This document shows, in pieces, positions 27,520-36,269 of a stretch of 64,000 nucleotides of DNA. Each line of letters starts with the position of its first letter. Position 1 is the stretch's first letter. The position numbers and the translations under genes were made by a program. The stretch comes from a bacterium (GTDB lineage Bacteria; Zhuqueibacterota; Zhuqueibacteria; Residuimicrobiales; Residuimicrobiaceae): the NCBI GenBank assembly GCA_029565685.1, contig JAKQNR010000050.1, positions 49,443 to 113,442 of the forward strand, written 5' to 3'. The notes below the pieces were generated by a model. The model worked only from the letters and a program-made list of their open reading frames with translations, had not been told where the DNA came from and searched no databases.

Positions 27520-28094
27520 TTTTCCCGCAGTAATGTTTTCAACGTGCCGATTTCAACGACCCCGAAATGGAAAACCGACGCAGCCAGCAGGACCGTGGCC
27601 CCGGCGACAACCGCCTGATAGAAATGCTCCAGCTCGCCGGCCCCGCCGGAGGCCGCCACGTCGGCCGAGACAACCTCCTTGATCGCCCTGATCATCGGCA
27701 GATCATAACCCTTATGCACGCCGTCGCCCGCTTTGCTGGTCGGCAGAATGACCGCAACCCCATAGCCTTCCACTCGCTTGGCCCATTCGATCGCATCCGC
27801 CTCGGTCGCCGTCCGTCCGCCTTGATATAGACTTCATGGCCAGAGGGCATAGCCGCATTTCTATCGACATCGATGGCCACAGTCACCTTTTCCGGCCCCA
27901 GGGTTTTCACCATCTCTTTGACCAGTTCGGGTTTGCGAAAGGCGGCGCTGCTGACGGATATTTTATCAGCTTCTGGCTTCAGCACCCGATCGGCGGAGCG
28001 CAGATCAGAGATGCCTCCGCCTACGGTCAGCGGCACGGTGGTGACCGCCGCCACACGCGAAACCACATCGAGCATCGTGTCCCTTCGTTCGATG
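27520..28094 (-). pseudogene. hisF: hisF fragment (imidazole glycerol phosphate synthase cyclase), frameshifted
   Basis: On the - strand, 'ERRDTMLDVVSRVAAV', 'VPLTVGGGISDLRSADRVL' and 'PEKVTVAIDVDRN' match HisF from about residue 55. Near 27812 the frame shifts, after which 'TATEADAIEWAKRVEGYG' and 'SADVAASGGAGELEHFYQA' continue to the normal C-terminal region. The first ~55 residues, with the catalytic Asp, are missing, and the TSMDRDGTK loop is altered to 'TSKAGDGVHK'. It is a dead gene. It joins directly to a sialidase fragment on its 5' side. Confidence 0.8.
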
Positions 28095-28412
28095 ATCATG
28101 GCCCACACTCCGGCGACGGTCCTCTCATGGCCGATCGCTTGGGCCCAGAAAGACCACCGCCTGCCCTTTGGGTCCACTCACAACTGCGGATCAAAGGCAC
28201 GGACCGGCCCACTGCCGTCGGGATCGATGACCAGGCATTCGGTCCAGGTCCTGCCGCTGTCCCCGCTGGTGGCGATCACCACATAATTGTTGTGGTCCTC
28301 ATCCGGAGTGCGTCCGGCATACCAAGTGACCCACAGCCGTCCCTTGGGGCTGACGGCCAGACTCGGAATGCCCTGAAATTTCCGGCCAACGCCATGTAAT
28401 TCTGGTCTGGTG
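28094..28412 (-). pseudogene. Sialidase/BNR-repeat protein fragment fused to hisF remnant
   Basis: On the - strand the frame reads 'HGVGRKFQGIPSLAVSPKG', then 'VTWYAGRTPDEDHNNYVVI', then an Asp-box 'SGDSGRTW', as in exo-alpha-sialidases and related BNR-repeat glycosidases. It continues 'GPVRAFDPQL', is cut by TGA at 28178-28180 where relatives have Trp, then 'VDPKGRRWSFWAQAIGHER'. At about 28094 it runs straight into the hisF remnant. Only ~105 residues survive, so this is a decayed fragment. Confidence 0.7.
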
Positions 28413-28646
28413 CGGCGATGAACTGCGCCGGTGCAAAGATCCCGAGAAAGAGGGTGGACGTACGGATGTCGACTAGGCGGAAAAGGAGCGCCTGGGGCAC
28501 TGATCAGGAGATTGAATTATTTTACGTTATGCTTGAAATTGTCCGGTTAGATATAGAAAGATGCCATTCGATGCACTGTTTTGCTCTGTGGCGATTATGT
28601 CCCTTGATTTCTACTTTTTTTCTTTTAAAATAAAGCAGGAGTTGGA

Positions 28647-28759
28647 GTCCCAGAATTAATCGGTTTTGATAAGCCTTGCCAATCGGGAGATAACTTCTTC
28701 CCGTGTAATTTCATATATTGCCGTCCCAGAATTAATCGGTTTTGATAAGCCTTGCCAAT
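28647..28759. repeat. 37-bp direct repeat, two copies 76 bp apart
   Basis: The same 37 nt, starting GTCCCAGAATTAATCGG and ending CCTTGCCAAT, occur at 28647-28683 and 28723-28759 with no mismatch. They lie between the sialidase/hisF remnant and the small membrane protein gene. Exact identity suggests a recent duplication or a mobile-element scar. The rest of the 28413-28871 stretch shows no gene. Confidence 0.85.
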
Positions 28760-28871
28760 TCTTTTACTTCAAGGGCTGCTCGCTCGCAGATGTCGGCCAT
28801 GGGCCTCCGGTCCCGTTACTTCTCTCCACACCGTAGCCGTTGTTCGTTGCGTCCAATACAGGGGGCCTTAT

Positions 28872-29276
28872 ATGAACCTGGATCGTAAAGTATTCCACCT
28901 TGTTTTCTGGGGCATGGTTGGTTTTTTGGCTTCTCTTTTGTTGTTTGTCTATCTTTGGCATACCCGTCAGGGAATCCTGCCAAGCATCATCCCCATTCTG
29001 TGCACCGTGATTCAACTGTTGGTCACGGAAAAAGTACACGCGGGTCAGGTTTATTATCCGGTCAGGATCGGGGGCTATCTTTTATTGAATTTCCTGTTTT
29101 TCCTGCTGTTCCTTGCTGTGCTCTTTCTTCTGGACAGCCGGTTTCTAGCCATCAAGGCGGGCGCGTTTGTTATCATGAGCCTGGTGGGCGTCTATAGTTC
29201 GTTTTTCTTGTATCAATTTAATAAAAGACGATCGATGCAAGCGCCGGTAGAGTCGCAAGCAGCAGCGGATAAATGA
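28872..29276 (+). CDS. Small four-helix integral membrane protein
   Basis: A 134-residue protein with about four hydrophobic segments ('LVFWGMVGFLASLLLFVYLW', 'ILPSIIPILCTVIQLLV', 'YLLLNFLFFLLFLAVLFLL', 'AFVIMSLVGVYSSFFLYQ') and short charged loops; the C-terminal tail is hydrophilic. No family is recognised. The frame extends to 28752, but the ATG at 28872 with AGGGGG 7 nt upstream is preferred. The next feature, 149 nt downstream, is a double-glycine leader peptide gene, so an immunity or transport-accessory role is possible but unproven. Confidence 0.7.
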   Translation: MNLDRKVFHLVFWGMVGFLASLLLFVYLWHTRQGILPSIIPILCTVIQLLVTEKVHAGQVYYPVRIGGYLLLNFLFFLLFLAVLFLLDSRFLAIKAGAFVIMSLVGVYSSFFLYQFNKRRSMQAPVESQAAADK

Positions 29277-29300
29277 AGCGCCGGGGACAAGCCTGTTATG

Positions 29301-29333
29301 CATCCTTCTCATCAGCAGAAGACAGGAAGGATG
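29301..29333 (+). terminator. Stem-loop after the membrane-protein gene
   Basis: CATCCTTC (29301-29308) pairs with GAAGGATG (29326-29333) across a 17-nt loop that can itself fold. Only short T stretches follow, so termination would be partial. Confidence 0.4.
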
Positions 29334-29424
29334 TCGTTTAAAAAATCAATCAATTTCAATTCAGCCAAATGTGCAGGCCGCAGCTTTTCAGGCACGGTGT
29401 TTTTCTACAACTAGGAGGTGTGTT

Positions 29425-29619
29425 ATGAAAGACCTGAGTGTTGAAGAGATGGAAGCTATAATCGGCGGCATCAAACCCATTGAATATTGAATCTGCAATG
29501 CGGCCTTTATTCAGTTTGGCGCCTGGAACGCATTGGCGTTCGGCATCGCCGGTATGACCGGCGCCGGTATTTTTGCCGATGTGGTCATCGGTGCAACGGC
29601 AGCCGCCGTTTGCCGATAA
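29425..29619 (+). pseudogene. Double-glycine leader (bacteriocin-like) peptide with in-frame TGA
   Basis: A strong AGGAGG at 29413-29418 lies 6 nt before ATG 29425. The peptide opens 'MKDLSVEEMEAIIGG', a classic double-glycine leader with the charged-hydrophobic pattern of class II bacteriocins and related RiPPs, then 'IKPIEY' and TGA at 29488-29490. In the same frame after the TGA the sequence continues 'ICNAAFIQFGAWNALAFG', 'IAGMTGAGIFADVVIGATAA' and 'AVCR' to TAA at 29617. That Gly/Ala-rich hydrophobic text with two Cys looks like a bacteriocin core. Either it is a decayed precursor or only the 21-residue peptide is made. No C39 peptidase transporter is in the window. Confidence 0.6.
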
Positions 29620-30073
29620 TCGCTTTATCCCCTCTCCTCTTACTCCCGGCGTTTGGAGGTTGAAAACACCATCGCCGCAGCTTGACACACCCGGCTCGTC
29701 TTCCACTAGGCCGACGACGGGTATTACACCGCTTTCCACTCAGAGGCCGGGTGTGATATCTGCAAACAGACTGTTTACGATTATACACTAAGCTCGAGCA
29801 GGAGTTTTTCCTCATAGCGTTCATCCCGGTTTTGCGAAGGTCTGCGCATCGCGGTTCGGCTGGCGCTCACTTTCCCTGCGCATGATGCATCCGCTCAACC
29901 AATGATGGACTTTTCGCGCAATCCCCCACATCCAGGCCTTTGTTTAAAAAAAATCTTGATTTTTGCCTGCAACTCTGCTATTTTTTCGGCTAAAATCCTG
30001 GATGAACCCAGGAGCGAGCGGTCGGTGAAGCAGGATAGGGACTGGTAAACACGAAACGGAAAAAGGTGGAATC
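29620..30073. other. Intergenic stretch with no supported gene
   Basis: About 450 nt between the leader-peptide gene and the kelch-like gene. Short open stretches occur (for example 29710-29817, reading 'DDGYYTAFHSEAGCDICK'), but with stops just upstream and no good start. No promoter or terminator is clear. Confidence 0.5.
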
Positions 30074-31540
30074 ATGAAGCGAACCGCACAAGATTTTTTG
30101 TTGATCGGCCTGCTGGCCGCCCTGATCTTCTGCTCGCAGCAGACGGGTGTCGCGCAGCAAAAATTACCGCCGGAAAATTTTTGGGAATTCAGCACCAGCT
30201 ACTTTGACGAGGGCGAGGACCGCGTCGCCATTTATATCGGCGGCTTTCGCAAGAAAGAGTTCGTCGCAGGCTACTTTGATGAATTCGGCAGTTACATCAG
30301 GGAGTATAAAGAGACCAAGATCGATCGATCGGATGAGATCTGGAAATACAACTACCGGACCATGGAATGGGTGCAGCTCAAGCCCTATGACGACAGCTGG
30401 CGCAAAGTTCCCCCCATGGCCGGGCACCAGGCGCTGCAGAACAAGCTGGACGGCTACGTCTACTGCTTTGGCGGCCGCAGCGCCAACGGCGACAGCGCTG
30501 TCTACATGCTTAATATGCAAAAAAGGGAGTGGCGTCAGCTTGCATTTCACAAATTCTATGACAAGTCGAAAATGGCTGCTGCGGCGCATTTTACCCCTTT
30601 CACCGAAGGCAATAAAAACCTGACCGGCAGGGCTGTGTTTCACGGCGGCGTCGACAACAACGGCTTGCTCTCCAACAAATTGTATCAGGCGGATTTCAAC
30701 GAGAACGAGATTTTTATTACCGAAAAAGAGACACCGCGGGCTCTGTACGGCCACTCTGCCGTTTATGATCAAAGCGTCGACACCTGGCATTTCTGGGGCG
30801 GCCAGAACGAAAACGGCATCAATTACGAGAACTATCAGTACAATCCTCGAACCGGATTCGGCTGGGGGCCGGCCATTCAAGGACCCTTTGTCACGCCGCG
30901 GGCTTCGGCCGCCACTCTCCTCGATGGATCCACTCTTTATGCCTGGGGCGGCAAAGGGTACACCTTTTTACGCAAGGGGAGCCGGACCGTCGGCGAAGAA
31001 ATCCGCACGGATTTGATTGCGATCACGGCGCGCAACGGCCAACTTTACAGCCGCATCATCGCCACGGATCTGCCGCCGGTCTCCCAGGCCACGCTATCCA
31101 TGGAGATCAGCAACGGCGATACCCTGTTCTATGTCTTTGGCGGGATTTCCACGATCTGGAGCAATGGCGATACTTCCGTCAACAACAACGCTTACCGCTA
31201 TAATCTCTCGCAAAAAAGCGTGCAGCAATTCGACACCACCACCGCGCAGTGGGGCCGCATTCAGACTACTGTGGCGGATAACCGGTTTCCGGTTTCTCCG
31301 GAACTATCTATCGATGTGCCGGTCTATCCCAATCCGTCGCATGGCCTGGTCACCTTTAACCTGAAGCAGGGGCTCACTGCTGAATCGGTCAAACTCTACA
31401 ACCAGCTGGGTCAACTGGTGCTGCTGGTGCGGCAACCGCGCGATCAGCGCATCGACATCAGCCGCTTGGCCTCCGGACTCTATTTCCTGCGCGTCGATAC
31501 CAAGCTAAAGCCCTATTTCGCCAGGATTGTTAAAAATTAA
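30074..31540 (+). CDS. Secreted kelch-like propeller protein with T9SS-like sorting domain
   Basis: A 488-residue secreted protein. The signal peptide 'LLIGLLAALIFCSQQ' lies near the start. The body repeats kelch-type elements: 'WVQLKPYDDSWRKVPPMAG', 'YCFGGRSANGDSAVYMLN', 'YGHSAVYDQSVDTWHFWGG', 'LFYVFGGISTIWSNGD', consistent with a six-bladed propeller. The last ~75 residues ('VPVYPNPSHGLVTFNLKQ' to 'LYFLRVDTKLKPYFARIVKN') form a type A sorting domain. The start has AAAAAGGTGG upstream. Function unknown; probably surface-bound. Confidence 0.85.
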   Translation: MKRTAQDFLLIGLLAALIFCSQQTGVAQQKLPPENFWEFSTSYFDEGEDRVAIYIGGFRKKEFVAGYFDEFGSYIREYKETKIDRSDEIWKYNYRTMEWVQLKPYDDSWRKVPPMAGHQALQNKLDGYVYCFGGRSANGDSAVYMLNMQKREWRQLAFHKFYDKSKMAAAAHFTPFTEGNKNLTGRAVFHGGVDNNGLLSNKLYQADFNENEIFITEKETPRALYGHSAVYDQSVDTWHFWGGQNENGINYENYQYNPRTGFGWGPAIQGPFVTPRASAATLLDGSTLYAWGGKGYTFLRKGSRTVGEEIRTDLIAITARNGQLYSRIIATDLPPVSQATLSMEISNGDTLFYVFGGISTIWSNGDTSVNNNAYRYNLSQKSVQQFDTTTAQWGRIQTTVADNRFPVSPELSIDVPVYPNPSHGLVTFNLKQGLTAESVKLYNQLGQLVLLVRQPRDQRIDISRLASGLYFLRVDTKLKPYFARIVKN

Positions 31541-31904
31541 CGGCATAAAATAAAGCGCTTCAGGCCGCACTCGATTTTCATTCTAGTCGTCGCTATTCCC
31601 GGTGCACTCGGCGCCATACGGAGTTTGCGTTCGACATGGCCGGCGCCCTGCAAAAAATCCATCATGGACACGGCGGGCTCGACGACCCCGTACCGGGGAT
31701 GATAGCGACCGCACGATCAAACGGACCGCTGCCGCCGGCCATGAGATTCTCCACAAGCGGCACTTGATGTATAGGAAAGAAAAAAGGGTATGGAAGTATG
31801 GCCAATCTCTCATACCCTTCTTGTCGCGGTGTTCCGGGACCCCCTTGCCGCTCCAGCTTCCTTTTACGCCTGCAAAGCTTCTCTTGCCGGGCAGACTTTC
31901 CCGC
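31541..31904. other. Intergenic stretch between two convergent secreted-protein genes
   Basis: The only recognised element in these ~360 nt is the - strand terminator at 31786-31817. The rest shows no start with a ribosome-binding site and no recognisable protein fragment. Confidence 0.5.
31786..31817 (-). terminator. Rho-independent terminator of the LVIVD-repeat gene
   Basis: On the - strand GGGTATG pairs with CATACCC (7 bp) around an 18-nt loop and is followed by TTTTTT. It lies about 90 nt beyond the stop at 31905, in the right orientation. Confidence 0.7.
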
Positions 31905-34900
31905 TTACTTGAGCAGCAGCATGCGCTGTGTCTGACTGAACGCTCCGGCTTCGAAGGTGCAGAAATACAACCCCGACGGCATGTGCTCCGCCTGCCAAAC
32001 GATCTTGTGCACGCCGCTTCCCATGGCGCCATCCAGCAGATCCGCCACCCGTTGTCCAAGGAGATTGAAAACCGAAAGCTTCACCCGTTCCTCCTGCGGC
32101 AACGTAAACGAGATGGTCGTTCCGGCGTTGAAAGGATTGGGGTAATTGGGCAGCAGGGCACACCGCTCGGGCTGACTGGTTTCCTTTGAACAAATCGAGG
32201 TGAATAGATTGTTTTTGAATTGCATGACGCCGCGATATTTATCAAGAATGAATATCTGGTCTCGGCAAACCGCCACATCGATCAGATCGATGTCGCTGAG
32301 ATAATAGCGCGCGGCCAAAACCGGGGAGGTCGGCGCGCTGAAATCGAGCAGATTCAATCCATACCAGCCGCCGGCCACATAGAGATAGCGGTCGTCCGCA
32401 CACAAGGCCGTGCCGTAGATCATGTTGTTGTACACGCCCGCAGCCGTGGGAGCGGCTGGATTGCTGATGTTTACGGCTCTGATTTTTTTGTTGCCATAGC
32501 GGCTGCCGAGATAAATATAATTCTGCGACAGCGTCATATCGTCGATGTTAACGTCGTCGCTGAACGTACCGACCTCCCGCAGGGCCGCCGGATTTGCGAT
32601 ATCCAGCACGCGCAGATATTTACCGTCATTGACAAAGGCATGGTTGCCTTTGAGCAGGATTCTGGAGATGTTGGCGGCATTGCCGACCGCCAGGGAACCC
32701 AGCAGCGTGGCCTGGGGCCGGCTGATATCATAGACCCTGAATTCTTTGTTCGTCCCGTTATAGTTGGAGGAGCGGACATAGGCGCGGGATCCGGCGATGG
32801 TGAACCCGTGGATTTGAAAATCCCCCAGGGACCAGGTGCTGAGGATGTTCAGGTTGTTGGAGTGCAGAGCGATTTTGTGCAAGTGACCGTAGGAAGTCTC
32901 CGCTACATACCCATCGGTCCCGACGATCTGCAAACCAGTCAGGGCATTGGTGTTGAACTCTTTAAAGACCCTGGCGCCCTGGGATATCAGGGCGTTGCTG
33001 GTCCGTCCAAACCGGTGCAGCGTAGCTTGGCTGTCGATCAGGTAAAGGTATCGGTCGTCGGCCTCGATATGGTCATTGGCCGCCGTACAGCGCACGTCGC
33101 CCAGCAGGGTCGTGCTTGCCTGGTTGCTGACATCCGTGACATAGACCTCTTTGTTCAACGTCGGCCGGATAAAATAGGGCGGATAGTACAGGGCGCCTAG
33201 GTAATTGTCCACGCGCTGGAGCTCGCTGAGTTTGCGCCATCGGCGCATATCGGAGACGTCATAGGTGACGAAATGGCCGCCCGGGCAATAGGCCGTGTTC
33301 CCGACGAAAACGGGTGTGGTGAAAAAGAGCTGGTGGAAGGTCGAGATGCGTTCGGGCTGCAAGGGCTTTTTCAGATCGAAAAGGATCACGCTGTCCTGGG
33401 TGGTATAGGCGATGCCGTAATGGTCATGAATGCTGAAGGAGAGAGCGCTCTGCCCGGGGATCAAAACGCCGCTTTTTTTCGGCGCTGTGGTATCCGCGAT
33501 ATCCAGGCAATAGAGTTCTCCGGTCACCGTCGAACTATTGAATGGGGCGATGCAGTAAACCGCATTGTCTTTTGCGCCAAAGACGCGCACCGGGGTCTCG
33601 GTCTTGATGAAGGCGAGCTTTTTCGGCATTTTCGGATTCGCCAGACTGAAGAGCTCGAATCCCCGGATCGTACCGCCGCTGGAATAGGTGAACAGTGAGT
33701 CGCCTTGTTTGACCAGATAGTTTTTACCGCCGGAGAGTCTGATCTTGCTCTCCTGAACCGGATTGAGCGCGTTGTCGAGATTGGTGGTGAGCAGAAAAGG
33801 ATTGCCGAACTCATCCAGCGAGGTATGATAGACATAGGGCGCGTTAAAAATGTATTCATCCAGAAAGACCTTAACCGAGTCAGCCAGACGTGGATGCAGG
33901 ACGTCCTGGACGTCATAGAGGCGCAGCTTGCCGTTGCCAAACTGCGGAAAGGCCATGTAGCCGTTGACCATGAAAGGCGTTTTCAGGACCTTGTCCGCAA
34001 TCCATTTGCCGTATTCCGCCGGTTTGCTGGGATCGCTGACATTGAAGGTGCTGAAGCCAAAGTCGCTGACTGCGGCGTAGAGCACGCCGGGTTGAACTGC
34101 AACCGCGACCGTACCCCGTTTGTAGCAGTTGGAGATTTTTTTCACCGTGGCGCTCTTGAGATCGTGCAGGTCGACGCCGGAAGAGCTGGTGTTGACCAGA
34201 TAGGCGATGTTGTTTTGGAAAACGGCGTCGACCACGCTGCCGCTCAGAGTGACGATCTCTTTAGGATTTTGAATGTCGGTGAAATTCGTCACCTTCACGT
34301 CATTGGCTCCGCAGATGAATACGGTGCGGCCGGATGCAGCCACATGATAGACCGTATAACCGCTGGCATAGCTCAATACTTTTGCAGGAGCCGCTGGATT
34401 CTGTACATCCGCCACACAGAGGCCGGCTGTGTTGCAGGCGAGAAAAGCATAGCGGCCGTCCAGGGCCACGTCGTCGACCCAGCTTTCAGGTTTGTAATCC
34501 GCAACGGTTTTAGGCGTCTGCGGTTGGCTGACGTCTATAATGCGCAAACCGGCGCCGCCGGTCGCTATGTAAGCATATCGGCCGTGTACAACCGCCTTGA
34601 CCGCATACACATCACGAACCGATGCGATGAGCGTTAGTTTAGAGGGATCGGAGATATCCACGATCAACAGGCCCGCCTCTGTGGCTGCCACATAGGCGTA
34701 CTGTCCGGCGATGGCGATGGTGCGGATATAGCCCGATGTGGTAAATTGGCAGAGTTCGGCAAAGGTGCGGGTGTGATAGACAGAGAGGAAACCGCCGTGC
34801 CCGATAAAGACCGCGCTGTCGTTGACGCCGATGGCCGTGGCAGGTCCACCGGGCCATTGGCCGGTGAGTTCCAAGTCAGCCGTCTGCGCGGGCGGTGTGG

Positions 34901-34955
34901 AAAAAAGTACAACAGCCGACCAACAGAGTAAACGCAAAACCCCTTTTGCATTCAT
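31905..34955 (-). CDS. Large secreted LVIVD-repeat propeller protein with T9SS-like sorting domain
   Basis: A 1016-residue secreted protein. After the signal ('LRLLCWSAVVLFSTPPAQT') come many LVIVD-type repeats ('EAGLLIVDISDPSKLTLIA', 'GAGLRIIDVSQPQTPKTVA', 'YLRVLDIANPAALREVGTF', 'YGLNLLDFSAPTSPVLAAR'), the blade motif of multi-propeller surface proteins. The C-terminus ('LLPNYPNPFNAGTTISFTL', ending 'FSQTQRMLLLK') is a type A sorting domain. The frame runs to 35060, but the ATG at 34955 with AAAGGGG upstream opens the signal peptide. Role unknown; such proteins often bind or scaffold at the cell surface. Confidence 0.9.
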   Translation of the reverse strand: MNAKGVLRLLCWSAVVLFSTPPAQTADLELTGQWPGGPATAIGVNDSAVFIGHGGFLSVYHTRTFAELCQFTTSGYIRTIAIAGQYAYVAATEAGLLIVDISDPSKLTLIASVRDVYAVKAVVHGRYAYIATGGAGLRIIDVSQPQTPKTVADYKPESWVDDVALDGRYAFLACNTAGLCVADVQNPAAPAKVLSYASGYTVYHVAASGRTVFICGANDVKVTNFTDIQNPKEIVTLSGSVVDAVFQNNIAYLVNTSSSGVDLHDLKSATVKKISNCYKRGTVAVAVQPGVLYAAVSDFGFSTFNVSDPSKPAEYGKWIADKVLKTPFMVNGYMAFPQFGNGKLRLYDVQDVLHPRLADSVKVFLDEYIFNAPYVYHTSLDEFGNPFLLTTNLDNALNPVQESKIRLSGGKNYLVKQGDSLFTYSSGGTIRGFELFSLANPKMPKKLAFIKTETPVRVFGAKDNAVYCIAPFNSSTVTGELYCLDIADTTAPKKSGVLIPGQSALSFSIHDHYGIAYTTQDSVILFDLKKPLQPERISTFHQLFFTTPVFVGNTAYCPGGHFVTYDVSDMRRWRKLSELQRVDNYLGALYYPPYFIRPTLNKEVYVTDVSNQASTTLLGDVRCTAANDHIEADDRYLYLIDSQATLHRFGRTSNALISQGARVFKEFNTNALTGLQIVGTDGYVAETSYGHLHKIALHSNNLNILSTWSLGDFQIHGFTIAGSRAYVRSSNYNGTNKEFRVYDISRPQATLLGSLAVGNAANISRILLKGNHAFVNDGKYLRVLDIANPAALREVGTFSDDVNIDDMTLSQNYIYLGSRYGNKKIRAVNISNPAAPTAAGVYNNMIYGTALCADDRYLYVAGGWYGLNLLDFSAPTSPVLAARYYLSDIDLIDVAVCRDQIFILDKYRGVMQFKNNLFTSICSKETSQPERCALLPNYPNPFNAGTTISFTLPQEERVKLSVFNLLGQRVADLLDGAMGSGVHKIVWQAEHMPSGLYFCTFEAGAFSQTQRMLLLK

Positions 34956-35327
34956 AATCGCCCCTTTCCTGGTTTCGGGATGCTCCTCCGGCGAAAGAGC
35001 AGCATCGGCGTGCGCACAGCGAACGTCACCGGCTCTCGTGTTGCAGATGCCATTTAGCAATCAATTTAATACTTGTCGATCGCAATGTCAATAAATTCAT
35101 TCGCTGTACCGGTTTGTTTTTTATCGGGCCTCCAGCCTAAAGAACGTTGTGGATCCTTTCAAAATTTGCACCGTCTCACCTAGAAGCAAAAGAGGAGATG
35201 AGGCGATGATCAGCATCAGCTGGATGCGTAACAGAGAATTGACACTCGCCGCCTTTCATCTTGATATTTTCCGGCTGAATGGGTACTTTAACAGGCGAGG
35301 ATGTTGGTCCTGTCGAAAGGATTTTTC
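34956..35327. other. Divergent intergenic region
   Basis: About 370 nt between the divergent LVIVD-repeat and EcsC genes. A possible promoter for the EcsC gene lies at 35239-35267. No other gene or repeat was seen. Confidence 0.5.
35239..35267 (+). promoter_or_regulatory. Possible sigma-70-type promoter of the EcsC gene
   Basis: TTGACA at 35239-35244, a 17-nt spacer, then TGATAT at 35262-35267. The -35 box is perfect; the -10 box is moderate. It sits about 60 nt before the EcsC start. Confidence 0.45.
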
Positions 35328-36125
35328 ATGCACCCCCAAGATATTGATCGGTTGGAAAAAGCGGTGACGCTTCTCGAGTTCCCTTCATGGACCGCCAGAG
35401 TCACCGATCTCATCGGCATGCCCCTGGAGTGGGCGGTCAAAAAGCTGCCTGATACGGCGAACCGGCTCATTTCCGGCGCAACGACCAAAGCCATCCGCAA
35501 GGCCCTGGATATCGCCGTCGCCACCCTTGAACCCCGGCGCCGGGGTGCGCCGCGGAAAAGATTTCACAAGGGCGCGGTTGCCCTAAGCGGTGCAATCGGC
35601 GGATTCTTCGGTCTGGGCGGCCTGGCCATCGAACTGCCCGCCTCCACTACGATTATGCTCAGGTCCATCGCCGACATCGCTAAAAGTCAGGGCGAGGACA
35701 TCAGCAAACTTGACACGCAGCTGAACTGTATGAGCGTTTTCGCGCTGGGCAGCAAGCGCCGGGGGAGCGATGACGCGGCTGAAACAGGATACTTTGCCGT
35801 GCGCACGGTCCTCGCCAAACTGATCTCAGAGACCAGCGGGTTCATCGCTGAAAGAGGACTGGTCGAGGAGGGGGCGCCCATCATCGTTCGCTTTATCATC
35901 CGCATCGCTTCCCGTTTCGAGGTGGTCATCTCTGAAAAAGCGGCGGCCCAGGCTGTGCCGGTGATCGGCGCCGTCAGCGGCGCGGCGATCAACTATCTCT
36001 TCATGGACCATTTTCAATCCATCGCCACCGGCCATTTTACCGTCAGAGCGCTCGAACGTCAGTACGGCAGCGAGGCGGTCCAGGCTGAATACGCGCGGAT
36101 CAAAGCGAGAATCAATGTTTCCTGA
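35328..36125 (+). CDS. EcsC family protein
   Basis: A 265-residue protein of the EcsC family (named after the third gene of the Bacillus ecs ABC transporter operon; function unclear). The pattern 'FHKGAVALSGAIGGFFGLGG', 'LAIELPASTTIMLRSIADI', 'GEDISKLDTQLNCMSVFALG' and 'AVPVIGAVSGAAINYLFMD' is typical, including the Gly-rich hydrophobic hairpins thought to associate with membranes. An ATG at 35301 opens the frame, but the one at 35328 has GAAAGG 7 nt upstream and is preferred. A terminator follows at 36165. Confidence 0.88.
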   Translation: MHPQDIDRLEKAVTLLEFPSWTARVTDLIGMPLEWAVKKLPDTANRLISGATTKAIRKALDIAVATLEPRRRGAPRKRFHKGAVALSGAIGGFFGLGGLAIELPASTTIMLRSIADIAKSQGEDISKLDTQLNCMSVFALGSKRRGSDDAAETGYFAVRTVLAKLISETSGFIAERGLVEEGAPIIVRFIIRIASRFEVVISEKAAAQAVPVIGAVSGAAINYLFMDHFQSIATGHFTVRALERQYGSEAVQAEYARIKARINVS

Positions 36126-36164
36126 GCCGTGAGGCTCATCCGCATCACGCAGGGATGCAACGAG

Positions 36165-36186
36165 CCGACGGGAAAGTCGGTTTTTT
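36165..36186 (+). terminator. Rho-independent terminator after EcsC
   Basis: CCGAC (36165-36169) pairs with GTCGG (36176-36180) around a 6-nt loop and is followed directly by TTTTTT (36181-36186). Another small hairpin, GAGCC...GGCTC, lies just upstream near 36124-36137. Confidence 0.75.
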
Positions 36187-36269
36187 CGCCCTCGCAGCGA
36201 GCTGCTGCAAAGGGATTTCAGCAAGGCATAAGCAGGCTTTAGTCGACGCCTGGAAAAGGAGGACGGTTC

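Noticed and set aside
28647..28759. CRISPR-like repeat
   Set aside because: Only two copies are present and there is no series of regular spacers or cas gene.
29650..29817. Second small Cys-containing peptide ('DDGYYTAFHSEAGCDICK') with GGAGG upstream
   Set aside because: The open stretch is only 35 codons, begins right after in-frame stops and has no start codon near the GGAGG in the same frame.
31602..32189. + strand open frame near the end of the LVIVD-repeat gene
   Set aside because: It overlaps the well-supported sorting domain on the other strand and has no ribosome-binding site or motif.
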